DNA of 33,094 nt from Candidatus Segatella caccae (lineage in GTDB: Bacteria > Bacteroidota > Bacteroidia > Bacteroidales > Bacteroidaceae): contig USOQ01000023.1 of the NCBI GenBank assembly GCA_900556395.1, positions 1 to 33,094 of the forward strand, in the 5' to 3' direction. The position numbers and the translations under genes are program-made. Positions 16,959 to 24,913 of this stretch are shown in pieces. Each line of letters opens with the position of its first letter. Position 1 is the first letter of the stretch. The notes beneath the pieces were generated by a model. That model was given only the letters and a program-made list of their open reading frames with translations, was not told the origin of the DNA and did no database searches.

Positions 16959-17591
16959 ATGCAGAAATTAGAATCATCATTAAGGAACATGGTTCTCGTG
17001 CTGGTGGGTGTGGCACTCGTTGTTGGTGCAGTGCTCGCTTATGTGAACCATATCACATCAGGACCTATCGCTCAGAAGGCCGAGCAGTCATTGGCAGCCG
17101 GTATCAAGAGTGTAATGGGAACCGACGAACTCCAGGTGGCAGCTCCCGAGGAAGTTCAGCAGACCCTCGACGGCAAGGCAGTTACATTTGTCGTGCATCC
17201 CTGTTCCGACAAGAGTGGCAATACTCTTGGAGCAGCCGTAGAGAGTGTTACAGGTGGCTTTGGTGGCGACCTGAAGGTATTGGTAGGTTTCGACAAGGAG
17301 GGCAAGATATTGGGTTACACCATTCTTCAGCACTCAGAGACACCAGGCCTTGGTGCCAAGGCCGATACTTGGTTTCAGAAAGACGGCAAAGGTAGCATCA
17401 TTGGTAAGACACCCAAGGATGGCAATCTTCACGTGAGCAAGGACGACAAGGGAGGCAATGCTGTCGATGCCATCACAGCATCTACCATCACGAGCCGTGC
17501 TTTCCTCAAGGCTATTAACCAGGCATACTCAGCCTATACCCAGAAGGGTACAGACGGTGAGAGTGGTGCCACAAAAGTAAAGAAAGGATAA
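16959..17591 (+). CDS. rnfG: Rnf electron transport complex subunit G
   Basis: A 210-residue subunit with one N-terminal membrane helix (about 9-30) and a periplasmic FMN-binding domain. The signature HSETPGLGAKA is at about 125-135 and the covalent flavin motif AITAST gives T176 as the likely FMN-linked threonine. The tail is Lys/Gly-rich. It lies between rnfD and rnfE with gaps of 12 and 6 bp. Confidence 0.96.
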   Translation: MQKLESSLRNMVLVLVGVALVVGAVLAYVNHITSGPIAQKAEQSLAAGIKSVMGTDELQVAAPEEVQQTLDGKAVTFVVHPCSDKSGNTLGAAVESVTGGFGGDLKVLVGFDKEGKILGYTILQHSETPGLGAKADTWFQKDGKGSIIGKTPKDGNLHVSKDDKGGNAVDAITASTITSRAFLKAINQAYSAYTQKGTDGESGATKVKKG

Positions 17592-17597
17592 GCCACT

Positions 17598-18182
17598 ATG
17601 AGTAATATAAAAATTTTGATGAATGGTATCATCAAGGAGAATCCAACTTTCGTGTTGCTCCTTGGTATGTGTCCTACTTTGGCAACCACCACCAGCGCCA
17701 TTAATGGTCTCTCTATGGGATTGGCAACCATGGCTGTACTCATTTGTACCAACTTTGTGATTTCCTGCATCAAGAAGATCACCCCTGATATGGTTCGCAT
17801 CCCTGTGTTCATTGTAGTAATAGCAGCCTTCGTAACCATCCTTCAGATGTTTATGAGCGCTTATGCCCCCGATAGCATCAACCAGGCATTGGGTATCTAT
17901 ATACCACTGATTGTGGTCAACTGTATCATCCTGGGTCGTGCAGAGAGTTTTGCAGCCAAGAACTCGCCTGTGGCAAGTTTGTTTGATGGTATCGGTGTAG
18001 GATTAGGTTTCACCCTCGGTCTTACCGTTTTGGGTTGTGCACGCGAGATACTCGGCTCAGGCAGCCTCTTCGGAGTAACCCTTTTGCCGGAGACCACCAA
18101 CATCTTGGTGTTCATCTTGCCTCCAGGAGCCTTCCTCACCTTGGGTTACATCATCGCAATATTTAATAAGGTAAAGAAATAA
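17598..18182 (+). CDS. rnfE: Rnf electron transport complex subunit E
   Basis: A 194-residue, six-helix membrane subunit. The N-terminal ENPTFVLLLGMCPTLATTTS is characteristic of RnfE/NqrD, and CAREILGSGSLFG marks the family near the C-terminus. With RnfA it forms the inverted pair that carries a shared Fe-S centre within the membrane, using cysteines such as those in LGMCPTL and VNCIILG. rnfA starts 13 bp later after a GGAGGAG ribosome site. Confidence 0.96.
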   Translation: MSNIKILMNGIIKENPTFVLLLGMCPTLATTTSAINGLSMGLATMAVLICTNFVISCIKKITPDMVRIPVFIVVIAAFVTILQMFMSAYAPDSINQALGIYIPLIVVNCIILGRAESFAAKNSPVASLFDGIGVGLGFTLGLTVLGCAREILGSGSLFGVTLLPETTNILVFILPPGAFLTLGYIIAIFNKVKK

Positions 18183-18195
18183 GGAGGAGTAGTAT

Positions 18196-18798
18196 ATGGA
18201 ATATTTATTGATATTTATCTCTGCGATATTCGTCAACAACATTGTATTGTCGCAGTTCCTCGGCATCTGTCCCTTCTTGGGTGTATCTAAGAAGATAGAT
18301 ACAGCCATCGGTATGGGTGGTGCCATAGCCTTCGTGTTGACTTTGGCAACTATTATTACCTGGTGCGTACAGAAGTACGTGCTCGATGCTTTCGGATTGC
18401 AGTATCTGCAGACCCTGTCGTTCATCCTTGTCATCGCAGCCTTGGTGCAGATGGTAGAGATTATTCTCAAGAAGGTGTCGCCAGCACTCTATCAGGCGCT
18501 TGGCATCTTCTTGCCTTTGATTACCACCAACTGTGCCGTTTTGGGTGTAGCCATCTTGGTTATTCAGAAAGACTTCAATCTGTTGCAGAGCGTAGTGTAT
18601 GCATTCTCCACAGCCTTAGGCTTTGCTTTGGCACTCATCGTCTTTGCTGGCATCCGCGAGCAGCAGGCTTTGGTTCGCATCCCTAAGGGCATGCAGGGCA
18701 TTGCCATCGTCATGGTAACAGCAGCTCTCTTGAGCCTTGCCTTCATGGGCTTCTCAGGTGTAGATGGTGGCTTGAAGGCCTTGTTCGGTCTCGAGTAA
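18196..18798 (+). CDS. rnfA: Rnf electron transport complex subunit A
   Basis: A 200-residue, six-helix membrane subunit. FVNNIVLSQFLGICPFLGVSKK (about 13-34, in parts) and TTNCAVLGVAILV are RnfA/NqrE signatures; the cysteines in LGIC and TNCA probably hold the membrane Fe-S centre. It is the last gene of the rnf operon. Its last 180 bp (18619-18798) occur a second time at 26154-26333 with 7 mismatches, so the present 3' end may have arrived with the island downstream. The protein is intact and full length. Confidence 0.97.
   Translation: MEYLLIFISAIFVNNIVLSQFLGICPFLGVSKKIDTAIGMGGAIAFVLTLATIITWCVQKYVLDAFGLQYLQTLSFILVIAALVQMVEIILKKVSPALYQALGIFLPLITTNCAVLGVAILVIQKDFNLLQSVVYAFSTALGFALALIVFAGIREQQALVRIPKGMQGIAIVMVTAALLSLAFMGFSGVDGGLKALFGLE
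18619..18798 (+). repeat. Direct repeat, left copy: 3' end of intact rnfA
   Basis: 180 bp aligned without gaps to 26154-26333. Identical for the first 89 bp (18619-18707); mismatches are at 18708, 18726, 18727, 18729, 18735, 18776 and 18780. Confidence 0.95.
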
Positions 18799-18840
18799 AG
18801 CAACGGTTCCGAACTCAGCGAAAGTTGAGTTGATATATTA

Positions 18841-18883
18841 AGTCCCACAGTGTAGTAGTAAGGCTACTCTGTGGGGCTTTTTG
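18841..18883 (+). terminator. Terminator of the rnf operon
   Basis: AGTCCCACAG (18841-18850) pairs with CTGTGGGGCT (18869-18878, with wobble), with an inner AGTAG/CTACT stem and a T-run to 18882. Its left arm matches the start of the terminator at 26354-26400. Confidence 0.85.
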
Positions 18884-18904
18884 TATATGTATTTCATAGA
18901 AAAA

Positions 18905-18976
18905 TTACTTTACCATTTTCGTCAACTCGCCGTAGTTGCTTACCTTATGAAAGTAGATGCCCTAACCAGACTTCCA
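18905..18976 (-). pseudogene. Possible decayed C-terminal fragment
   Basis: On the minus strand the 18 codons before the TAA at 18905 read GIYFHKVSNYGELTKMVK, resembling the last strand of secretion-type C-terminal sorting domains (SGIYxxKV...KMVK). The preceding codons read WKSG, then an in-frame TAG (18962-18964). It looks like a remnant. The rest of the 550-bp gap (18799-19348) holds the rnf terminator, the promoter at 19190-19220 and a leader; 18985-19180 shows nothing recognisable. Confidence 0.22.
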
Positions 18977-19189
18977 GTTTCTTGTTTTTTTTATTTTTTT
19001 CAATTGTTATACCTAATATAAGCCACTGATTCTACAGATATATGGACTTGGTTATTTGTCATTGTAATGTCCTTCTAACTTTTACTACAGCGAATGCTTC
19101 CCTTATCCCCGTTTTTCTGTAGAAAAGAGGAACCGGAGGGAGGCTGGTACCTACAAATGATGATTGGTCGGATTACCTATTTTTGAGTA

Positions 19190-19220
19190 TTGCGTGAGTG
19201 GAAAATAGCTTGTACCTTTG
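19190..19220 (+). promoter_or_regulatory. Promoter of the heme-uptake operon
   Basis: TTG (19190-19192), 20 nt, TACCTTTG (19213-19220). A leader of about 120 nt precedes the first gene at 19349. I see no clear Fur-type operator, but I cannot exclude one. Confidence 0.75.
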
Positions 19221-19240
19221 CAGCCGTTTTGAAGGAGAAG

Positions 19241-19302
19241 TTTCCTATAGGGTTTTCGGGAACTGTTATGGGAAGGGGGGCTTCGCTATTTATGATAGGA
19301 AA
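19241..19302 (+). promoter_or_regulatory. Inverted repeat in the leader of the heme operon
   Basis: TTTCCTAT (19241-19248) and ATAGGAAA (19295-19302) are exact complements enclosing 46 nt with a G-rich run (GGGAAGGGGGG). It could fold in the transcript leader; no known riboswitch class is recognised. Confidence 0.3.
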
Positions 19303-19348
19303 GAAACAGATACAATAATATCGGCAATAATAATTTTTAAAACAGTAT

Positions 19349-20356
19349 ATGATGAAGAAAATCTTTACTCTACTTTTCGCCACACTGATGGCAAACAATA
19401 TGATGGCACAGATGCATGGTGCCTTGAAGTTTGCAGGCGCATCTGATATGCAGGTGCTTACTCAGAACACTCCCAATGAAAGCGATACAGTGAAGTTTGA
19501 AATGACAAGTATGTCGACTGGCAACATCACGCTGCCCGCCATGAAGGGTATGGCTACCATCCCTTCTTTCACGATAGAGAATGTGGCTTTCAGCATGGGC
19601 GAGAACCATGTCATCACCATGTCAGAGCAGACCTTCAGCAGCAAGGTGACTGTTGACAACGTTGAGAAAAACATCACCGGCTCTTCATTTAGCGGTACCT
19701 ATAACATGGCAGACAACTCGTTGACCCTGAAGGTGGTATTCACTTACGGCTCAATGTCTTTCCCACTGACCTACAGCATCAAAGCCTACTATGTCAAGGA
19801 GGTGAGCAGTGCGATAACGGTGAATGTGGGCGGCATGTTCCCCTATGATAATGCGGGCGTCACCTATCAGGTGCGCAAGTATATGGACGGCGAGGTACAG
19901 AAGATGGACGTCACCATTCCTACCTACAGCCTCGAAAACACCGTGATGGGCGACCTTACCCTCGGCACCTATACCGTCAAGGGATTGACCTACGATGAGG
20001 CGAAGGGCGGATTCTATCGCGACTATAAGAACGACGGACTGACATTCCATTTCAAATCCGTATTTAAAGGTACCACCACCAAGGACCAGGACTATGAATT
20101 CAATCCCGAGAAGGATAACAACATTCTGGTGAAGTATGATGGCAGCAATGTATCCGACATCGTGAATACCTTCCAGATGGGCGCCATGCCTTTCGCCATC
20201 GTGTCAAATTTCAAGAGCCAGACCAGCGGCATCGCTTCGGTCAAGAACGAGACAAAGCCTGCTGACGGCAGAATGTACAACCTGCAGGGACAGGTGGTTG
20301 GCGAAGGCTATAAGGGTGTGGTCATCGTGAACGGCAAGAAATACATCAAGAGATAA
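19349..20356 (+). CDS. Calycin-like domain protein, first gene of the heme operon
   Basis: A 335-residue secreted protein. A signal peptide (MKKIFTLLFATLMANNMMA) is followed by two similar beta-barrel halves (about 40-155 and 155-265), each with a GNITLPAMKGM / FTIENV or GDLTLGTYTVKGL pattern typical of the calycin-like family of Bacteroidales. The C-terminal segment (about 300-335) GRMYNLQGQVVGEGYKGVVI then NGKKYIKR is a common terminal module on Prevotella surface proteins. The second ATG (19352) is equally good. Placement before hmuY- and hmuR-like genes points to a role in heme or iron capture, possibly ligand binding at the surface; this is inference. No lipobox cysteine. Confidence 0.78.
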   Translation: MMKKIFTLLFATLMANNMMAQMHGALKFAGASDMQVLTQNTPNESDTVKFEMTSMSTGNITLPAMKGMATIPSFTIENVAFSMGENHVITMSEQTFSSKVTVDNVEKNITGSSFSGTYNMADNSLTLKVVFTYGSMSFPLTYSIKAYYVKEVSSAITVNVGGMFPYDNAGVTYQVRKYMDGEVQKMDVTIPTYSLENTVMGDLTLGTYTVKGLTYDEAKGGFYRDYKNDGLTFHFKSVFKGTTTKDQDYEFNPEKDNNILVKYDGSNVSDIVNTFQMGAMPFAIVSNFKSQTSGIASVKNETKPADGRMYNLQGQVVGEGYKGVVIVNGKKYIKR

Positions 20357-20379
20357 TAGGGATAAAACTTGTTTCATCA

Positions 20380-21189
20380 ATGACGAATTGTATCAACATC
20401 AATCGTCTGAAAATCGCCGTTGCGGCAATGAGCATGATTGTGCTGACTGCCTGCAACGGTATTTTTGACGATATATACGACTATCCACAGGAGATAGTTC
20501 CGGCCAAGGGACAGATTCTGGTGAATGCCTCCAGTTGGACCGACTGGTACTATGTAGACCTCAACCAGTTGCACAGGCTTACGGTGGAGGGTGATGAGGA
20601 AGCCCTGCTGAAGGCGCAGACCGAGTTTACGGCTTATCCCATACCGATTGAAGCGACAGGCGAGAAGGTGGAAACACCCGTCACCGACAAGCGTACAGGA
20701 CAGTATATGTACTGGTTCGACGTGTGGGGTGAGGGTGTGCAGAACAGCTCCTATGCCTACTTTACGCCTACCGAAGGGCAGACTGCTCCCGTGGAATGGA
20801 CCTTTGCCGTTCATCGCAACAACGTGCGGACCAATGGGGGAGCCGTGCTGGAGACCACCTATACCTCGATGGAACAGTTGCCCGAGAGCAGCGAGGAATT
20901 CAGAAACATGACGTTCACCGAGGACGAGTGGAGCGAGAACCAGGTGTGGGACAGTCAGGACCAGATGCTGAAGAGCTATGTTCCCTCTCAGGGCATCGAG
21001 GTCAACCCCGTGCTCTCGTCGTGGCTCACGATGGAGATTCCGCCCATGCCGCCCTCGTTCAGTCTGAACAACCATGTGTTCATCCTGCGTCTCAAGGACG
21101 GCAGCTATGCTGCATTGCAGTTGGAGAATTATCTTTCACCGAAAGGCAAAACGTGTTATCTCACAATCAATTACAGATACCCATATTAG
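20380..21189 (+). CDS. hmuY: HmuY-like heme-binding lipoprotein
   Basis: A 269-residue lipoprotein with lipobox LTAC (Cys25). The body matches the HmuY family: VEWTFAVHRNNVRTNGGAV (about 138-156) corresponds to the conserved strand before the gallery of loops that hold heme, and SSWLTMEIPPMPPSFSL then NNHVFILRLKDG (about 213-241) matches the P. gingivalis WLEFSH...RVFFVR region. HmuY proteins take heme from host carriers and hand it to a TonB receptor. The histidine of P. gingivalis at the latter site is not conserved; isoleucine aligns there, with methionines at 218 and 223, and M196 lies 27 residues before M223. Methionine ligation, known for Tannerella and Prevotella homologues, is therefore likely. 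It starts 23 bp after the calycin-like gene and ends 91 bp before the receptor gene. Confidence 0.82.
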   Translation: MTNCININRLKIAVAAMSMIVLTACNGIFDDIYDYPQEIVPAKGQILVNASSWTDWYYVDLNQLHRLTVEGDEEALLKAQTEFTAYPIPIEATGEKVETPVTDKRTGQYMYWFDVWGEGVQNSSYAYFTPTEGQTAPVEWTFAVHRNNVRTNGGAVLETTYTSMEQLPESSEEFRNMTFTEDEWSENQVWDSQDQMLKSYVPSQGIEVNPVLSSWLTMEIPPMPPSFSLNNHVFILRLKDGSYAALQLENYLSPKGKTCYLTINYRYPY

Positions 21190-21280
21190 AGCGGTTTAGG
21201 AGTTGATCCGGCGTAAGCTCAATGTACATAAATAAAAACTCAACTTCTATAACTTCCATACATGCGAAACCTCAGTAAAA

Positions 21281-23257
21281 ATGAATAAATCCATATTATT
21301 CTCTATGCTGATGGCAGGTGCCTCGTGGCAGACTGCGGCAGCACAAGATACATATCCCGATTCTGTCAGTCGCCAGTTCGACCTCAACGAGGTGGTGGTG
21401 ACGGGCACCCGAACTCCCAAGTTTCTGAAGGATACGCCCATACAGACCCGCGTCATCAACGCCAAGGAGATAGGCCGACTGGATGCCACCAATGTGCAGG
21501 ACCTCCTGCAGCAGGAGCTGCCCGGAGTGGAGTTCTCGTATGCCATGAACCAGCAAACCCATCTCAACTTCTCGGGCTTCGGAGGCCAGGGCGTGCTCTT
21601 CCTCGTTGACGGAGAACGTCTGGCAGGCGAGACCATGGACGATGTCGACTTCAGCCGTCTCAGCATGGACAACGTGGAGCGTATCGAAATCGTGAAGGGA
21701 GCTGCGTCGGCCCTTTATGGTAGCAATGCCACGGGTGGTGTCATCAACATCATCACCAAGCGCAGCCGTGAGCCCTGGACCCTCAATGTCAATGCCCGAT
21801 ATGCCAAGCACAACGCACAGCGGTATGGCACCTCCTTCGGACTCAACAGCAAGCATTGGAACAATATGCTCACCATGCAGTACAACCGCATGGACAACTA
21901 CGATGTGAAGAGTGCTGCCGCCCCCGTGACACGCATCATATCCACCGTCTACGGCGACAAGACACTGAATGTGAAAGACCAGCTGACGTGGAGCCCCACG
22001 AACAGCTTCCGCCTTACAGGACGTGCCGGCTATTTCTTCCGCGAGACGGTGAGGTCGGCTGAACAGCCCGAGCGCTATCGCGACTTCAACGGCGGACTGC
22101 GCATGAACTGGAGCCTTACCTCGCAGGACGACCTGCAGGCGAGCTATGCCTTCGACCAGTACGACAAGTCGGACTATCAGCGCATCACACGTCTCGACAT
22201 CCGCGACTACAGCAATGTGCAGAACTCGCTGCGACTGCTCTACAACCACTCCTTCCTGAGGGGCGACGTGCTCACCATAGGTACCGACCTGATGCACGAC
22301 TACCTGTACAACATCAACCTCGATGGCGACACCCGCAAGCAGAACTCCTGGGACCTCTTTGCCCAGTACGACTGGCTGCTCAACAACCAGTGGGAGATAG
22401 TGGGAGCCCTGCGCTACGACTATTTCTCGGACGGCAGTGAGTCGCACCTCACACCCAAGCTCAACGTATGCTACAAGCCCCTGCATGGACTGTCGCTTCG
22501 TGCCGGCTACGGCATGGGCTTCCGTGCCCCCACACTGAAGGAGAAGTACTACAATTTCGACATGTCGGGCATCTGGATTGTAGAGGGCAATGCCGATCTG
22601 AAATCGGAGGTGAGCCACAACTTCAATCTCTCTGCCGAATATACCAAGGGACATTACAACATGACGGCATCCTTATATTATAATAAGGTGAAGAACAAGC
22701 TCGCCACCGCTGCGCCTTACTTCAAGACAGCCTCCGACAAGCTGCCATATCTGCCTTACTCCAATCTCGACGACTACAGCGTATGCGGAGGTGAGGTAGG
22801 AGTGCAGGCCAGATGGGACAATGGACTGGGTGCCCGCATCACCTATGCCTACACCAAGGAACAGCTGGCGAAGGACAAGGAGGGCAACACCATCAACAAC
22901 CAGTACATACCTGCCCGTGAGCATGCCCTGAATGCAAGGGTCGACTACGACCATCAGTTCGGCAAGAACTACGGACTCAACGTAGGCCTGCAGGGACGGG
23001 TGCTCTCGGGAGTGGAAAATGTGGAATACCGCGACTACTACGATGTGAGCAAGGGAACCCTCACCGTGGACTATCCCGCCTATACCATTTGGAAGCTCTC
23101 GCTCGTGCAGCGCATCGGCAAGGCGGTGAAGGTGACAGCGGCTCTCGACAACCTCTTCGGCTACAAGCCCCGTTACTACTATCTCAACAGTCCGATAACC
23201 GACGGCGTGAACCTTCAGGTGGGACTGTCGATAGATATTGATAAAATTAAATTATAG
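21281..23257 (+). CDS. hmuR: HmuR-like TonB-dependent heme receptor
   Basis: A 658-residue outer-membrane receptor: signal peptide (about 1-21), plug domain (about 35-160: NEVVVTGTRTP, VQDLLQQELPGVEF, VERIEIVKGAASALYGSNATGGVIN in parts) and a 22-strand barrel ending LQVGLSIDIDKIKL. The heme-receptor signatures are FRAP (414-417) and GNADL (436-440, an NPDL variant). His94 in QQTHLNFSGF lies where HmuR has its plug histidine (H95). Between FRAP and NADL, where HmuR has its second heme histidine, there is none; Met428 sits in NFDMSG. It probably takes heme from the HmuY-like protein using TonB energy. There is no HmuSTUV set downstream. Confidence 0.88.
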   Translation: MNKSILFSMLMAGASWQTAAAQDTYPDSVSRQFDLNEVVVTGTRTPKFLKDTPIQTRVINAKEIGRLDATNVQDLLQQELPGVEFSYAMNQQTHLNFSGFGGQGVLFLVDGERLAGETMDDVDFSRLSMDNVERIEIVKGAASALYGSNATGGVINIITKRSREPWTLNVNARYAKHNAQRYGTSFGLNSKHWNNMLTMQYNRMDNYDVKSAAAPVTRIISTVYGDKTLNVKDQLTWSPTNSFRLTGRAGYFFRETVRSAEQPERYRDFNGGLRMNWSLTSQDDLQASYAFDQYDKSDYQRITRLDIRDYSNVQNSLRLLYNHSFLRGDVLTIGTDLMHDYLYNINLDGDTRKQNSWDLFAQYDWLLNNQWEIVGALRYDYFSDGSESHLTPKLNVCYKPLHGLSLRAGYGMGFRAPTLKEKYYNFDMSGIWIVEGNADLKSEVSHNFNLSAEYTKGHYNMTASLYYNKVKNKLATAAPYFKTASDKLPYLPYSNLDDYSVCGGEVGVQARWDNGLGARITYAYTKEQLAKDKEGNTINNQYIPAREHALNARVDYDHQFGKNYGLNVGLQGRVLSGVENVEYRDYYDVSKGTLTVDYPAYTIWKLSLVQRIGKAVKVTAALDNLFGYKPRYYYLNSPITDGVNLQVGLSIDIDKIKL

Positions 23258-23280
23258 AAAAAAACGTTATACATATTTAT

Positions 23281-24132
23281 ATGAAACATTATTGGTGGAA
23301 ATCTATAGCATCGTTCCTGCTGGTACTCTTTACCATGCCTCTGGGACATGCCCTTATGATGATGATGGACAAGACGATGACTCCCGAGGCAGTACACTAT
23401 TCTGCCTTCATCATGGGACTGGTCGGTCTTTTCATAGTGGTAACAGGTGTCTTCGTGAAAGGCGACACCAGGCAGACGTTCTGTGGGCTTTTCGGTGGTC
23501 TGCTGTTCTGGACGGGATGGGTGGAATTTCTGTTCCAGTATTATGCCGTACGCTGGGGCACCCAGCCCGAGATGGAGAACGGCGAGGTGGTCACCCGTCC
23601 TGAGTATCTCATCCTTCCTGCCACCTTCGGCCTGTGGATGATGGTAATGATGCTCTACATCTTCTCTTCCAAGAACGGCTGCAACTTTATCAACTGGTGG
23701 CAGCGCACGCTCTTCCGCTCACGCAAGAACGTGATAGCAGCCCGTCCTATGACCCGCCACACCAGTATCATCACCTTCATGGAGCTGAACATGATCCTCT
23801 GGACCAGCTATCTGTTGCTGATGTTCTGCTACGACAAGAACTTCCTGGGCGACCATCATCCCGTGACGAGCATCGTGGCAGCAGCCTGCCTGCTGGGCAG
23901 CATCTTCATCTTCCGCAAGCAGCTGCGGCTGTCTTCGTGGGGTGCCAACATCCGCATGGCCATAGCCACAGTGGTGGTGTTCTGGGTACCGGTAGAGGTA
24001 TTGGGCCGTCTCGACTTTTTCCATGAGTTCTGGATAGAGCCCGAGAAGTATGTGGTTCAGATGGTCAGTATCCTTGTCGCCTTCCTCGTTCTGTTGGGCT
24101 ATATCCTCGTGGCAGCGAGGAAGAAGAATTAG
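23281..24132 (+). CDS. Uncharacterised polytopic membrane protein of the heme operon
   Basis: A 283-residue protein with about eight hydrophobic helices (near residues 5-30, 39-60, 67-90, 110-129, 162-183, 195-214, 222-241, 257-278). I do not recognise the family. Met and His are frequent at helix ends and loops: GHALMMMMD (about 22-30), EAVHY, RHTSI, GDHHP, MMVMMLY. It starts 23 bp after the receptor stop, so it is probably translated from the same mRNA. Since the operon has no inner-membrane ABC or HmuV-like component, this protein may be its inner-membrane part (transport, or TonB/ExbB-independent energising); that is inference. A terminator follows at 24177. Confidence 0.75.
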   Translation: MKHYWWKSIASFLLVLFTMPLGHALMMMMDKTMTPEAVHYSAFIMGLVGLFIVVTGVFVKGDTRQTFCGLFGGLLFWTGWVEFLFQYYAVRWGTQPEMENGEVVTRPEYLILPATFGLWMMVMMLYIFSSKNGCNFINWWQRTLFRSRKNVIAARPMTRHTSIITFMELNMILWTSYLLLMFCYDKNFLGDHHPVTSIVAAACLLGSIFIFRKQLRLSSWGANIRMAIATVVVFWVPVEVLGRLDFFHEFWIEPEKYVVQMVSILVAFLVLLGYILVAARKKN

Positions 24133-24141
24133 CAGTTTCCT

Positions 24142-24172
24142 TTTGACAAGGTAAGGAAACTTTGTATATTTG
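24142..24172 (+). promoter_or_regulatory. Consensus promoter placed directly before a terminator
   Basis: TTTG (24142-24145), 19 nt, TATATTTG (24165-24172). Predicted transcription would start near 24178-24180, at the base of the terminator hairpin. Confidence 0.6.
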
Positions 24173-24176
24173 CATT

Positions 24177-24217
24177 ATCCGTGAGTTCCGAAAGGAGATA
24201 ACTCACGGATTTTTTTT
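24177..24217 (+). terminator. Intrinsic terminator after the heme operon
   Basis: ATCCGTGAGTT (24177-24187) pairs perfectly with AACTCACGGAT (24200-24210), then seven more T. The 12-nt loop (24188-24199) contains AAAGGAG, a Shine-Dalgarno-like sequence. Confidence 0.9.
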
Positions 24218-24315
24218 GAATGTCAGTAGCATAAAACAAGACAAGACGATGGGTGTTTTTTAAAAGTCTATAGAAAATATTTTTCTCGCAGACATATTTT
24301 GTCGCTGAGATTTTT

Positions 24316-24323
24316 TATTTTTG
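24316..24323 (+). promoter_or_regulatory. -7 box before the GIY-YIG gene
   Basis: TATTTTTG matches TAnnTTTG, 40 bp before the start codon. No well-spaced -33 box was found. Confidence 0.5.
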
Positions 24324-24363
24324 CAGCATTGATTGGAATGTCAAACGATAAAGATAAAAAAAT

Positions 24364-24894
24364 ATGGATATAAAAGAATTGTTAGATCAGTTTACACTCT
24401 TTGACTCAGCAAAGGGGCAAAGAGCAGAACTTCCTGCCGTGGAAGGCAATTATATCGTGGTGTTAAAGGCTGGCTGTAATATTCCTGACGTTTTGGGTAA
24501 TTTCAAATATACAGAAATCTCTTTGCACGGAGTGGATTATCGTGTGTTGTATACAGGTATAGCTTCTGATTTGAAAAGACGAATATGGACAAATCATCTG
24601 CATGGTAATGGTGGTAATTCTACGCTCAGAAAAACTTTGGGCAGTTTGTTTGGTTATCAGAAGATTGCCAGAGATAATAATTACCAAAACAATAAAAAAA
24701 CGAAGTTTGGTGCGGAAGATGAAAATAGCTTGACCGCATGGATGGAGCGTAATTTGCTTTTTGCTTATCTTGCCAATGACAAGAGAAAGGAGTTGGAATC
24801 TTATTTAATCGATAGTCTTTTACCACCTCTTAATGTGGAGGGCAGTAAGGCCGCAACTTTACAAAGAGTGCATGAACTGAGATGTGATAAGTAA
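24364..24894 (+). CDS. GIY-YIG nuclease family protein
   Basis: A 176-residue, probably cytoplasmic protein. The GIY-YIG core is visible: GNYIVVL (28-34) for the GIY strand, VLYTGIASDLKRRI (61-74) for YIG with the conserved arginine, His78/His80, and the late acidic residue E145 in ELESYLI, followed by LLPPLN (152-157) with the conserved Asn. Such domains cut DNA using one metal ion. The lack of extra DNA-binding domains makes it a minimal nuclease. It is AT-rich, unlike the heme genes upstream. The WYL regulator begins 19 bp downstream, so the two are probably one operon. A role in DNA repair, in mobile-element biology or in phage defence is possible. Confidence 0.82.
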   Translation: MDIKELLDQFTLFDSAKGQRAELPAVEGNYIVVLKAGCNIPDVLGNFKYTEISLHGVDYRVLYTGIASDLKRRIWTNHLHGNGGNSTLRKTLGSLFGYQKIARDNNYQNNKKTKFGAEDENSLTAWMERNLLFAYLANDKRKELESYLIDSLLPPLNVEGSKAATLQRVHELRCDK

Positions 24895-24913
24895 GAAGTA
24901 AACAGTTTCTGTT

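Noticed and set aside
21296..22654. A 452-residue open frame antisense to the TonB receptor gene
   Set aside because: A long shadow frame caused by the GC-rich codon use of the receptor gene; no domain or plausible start region.
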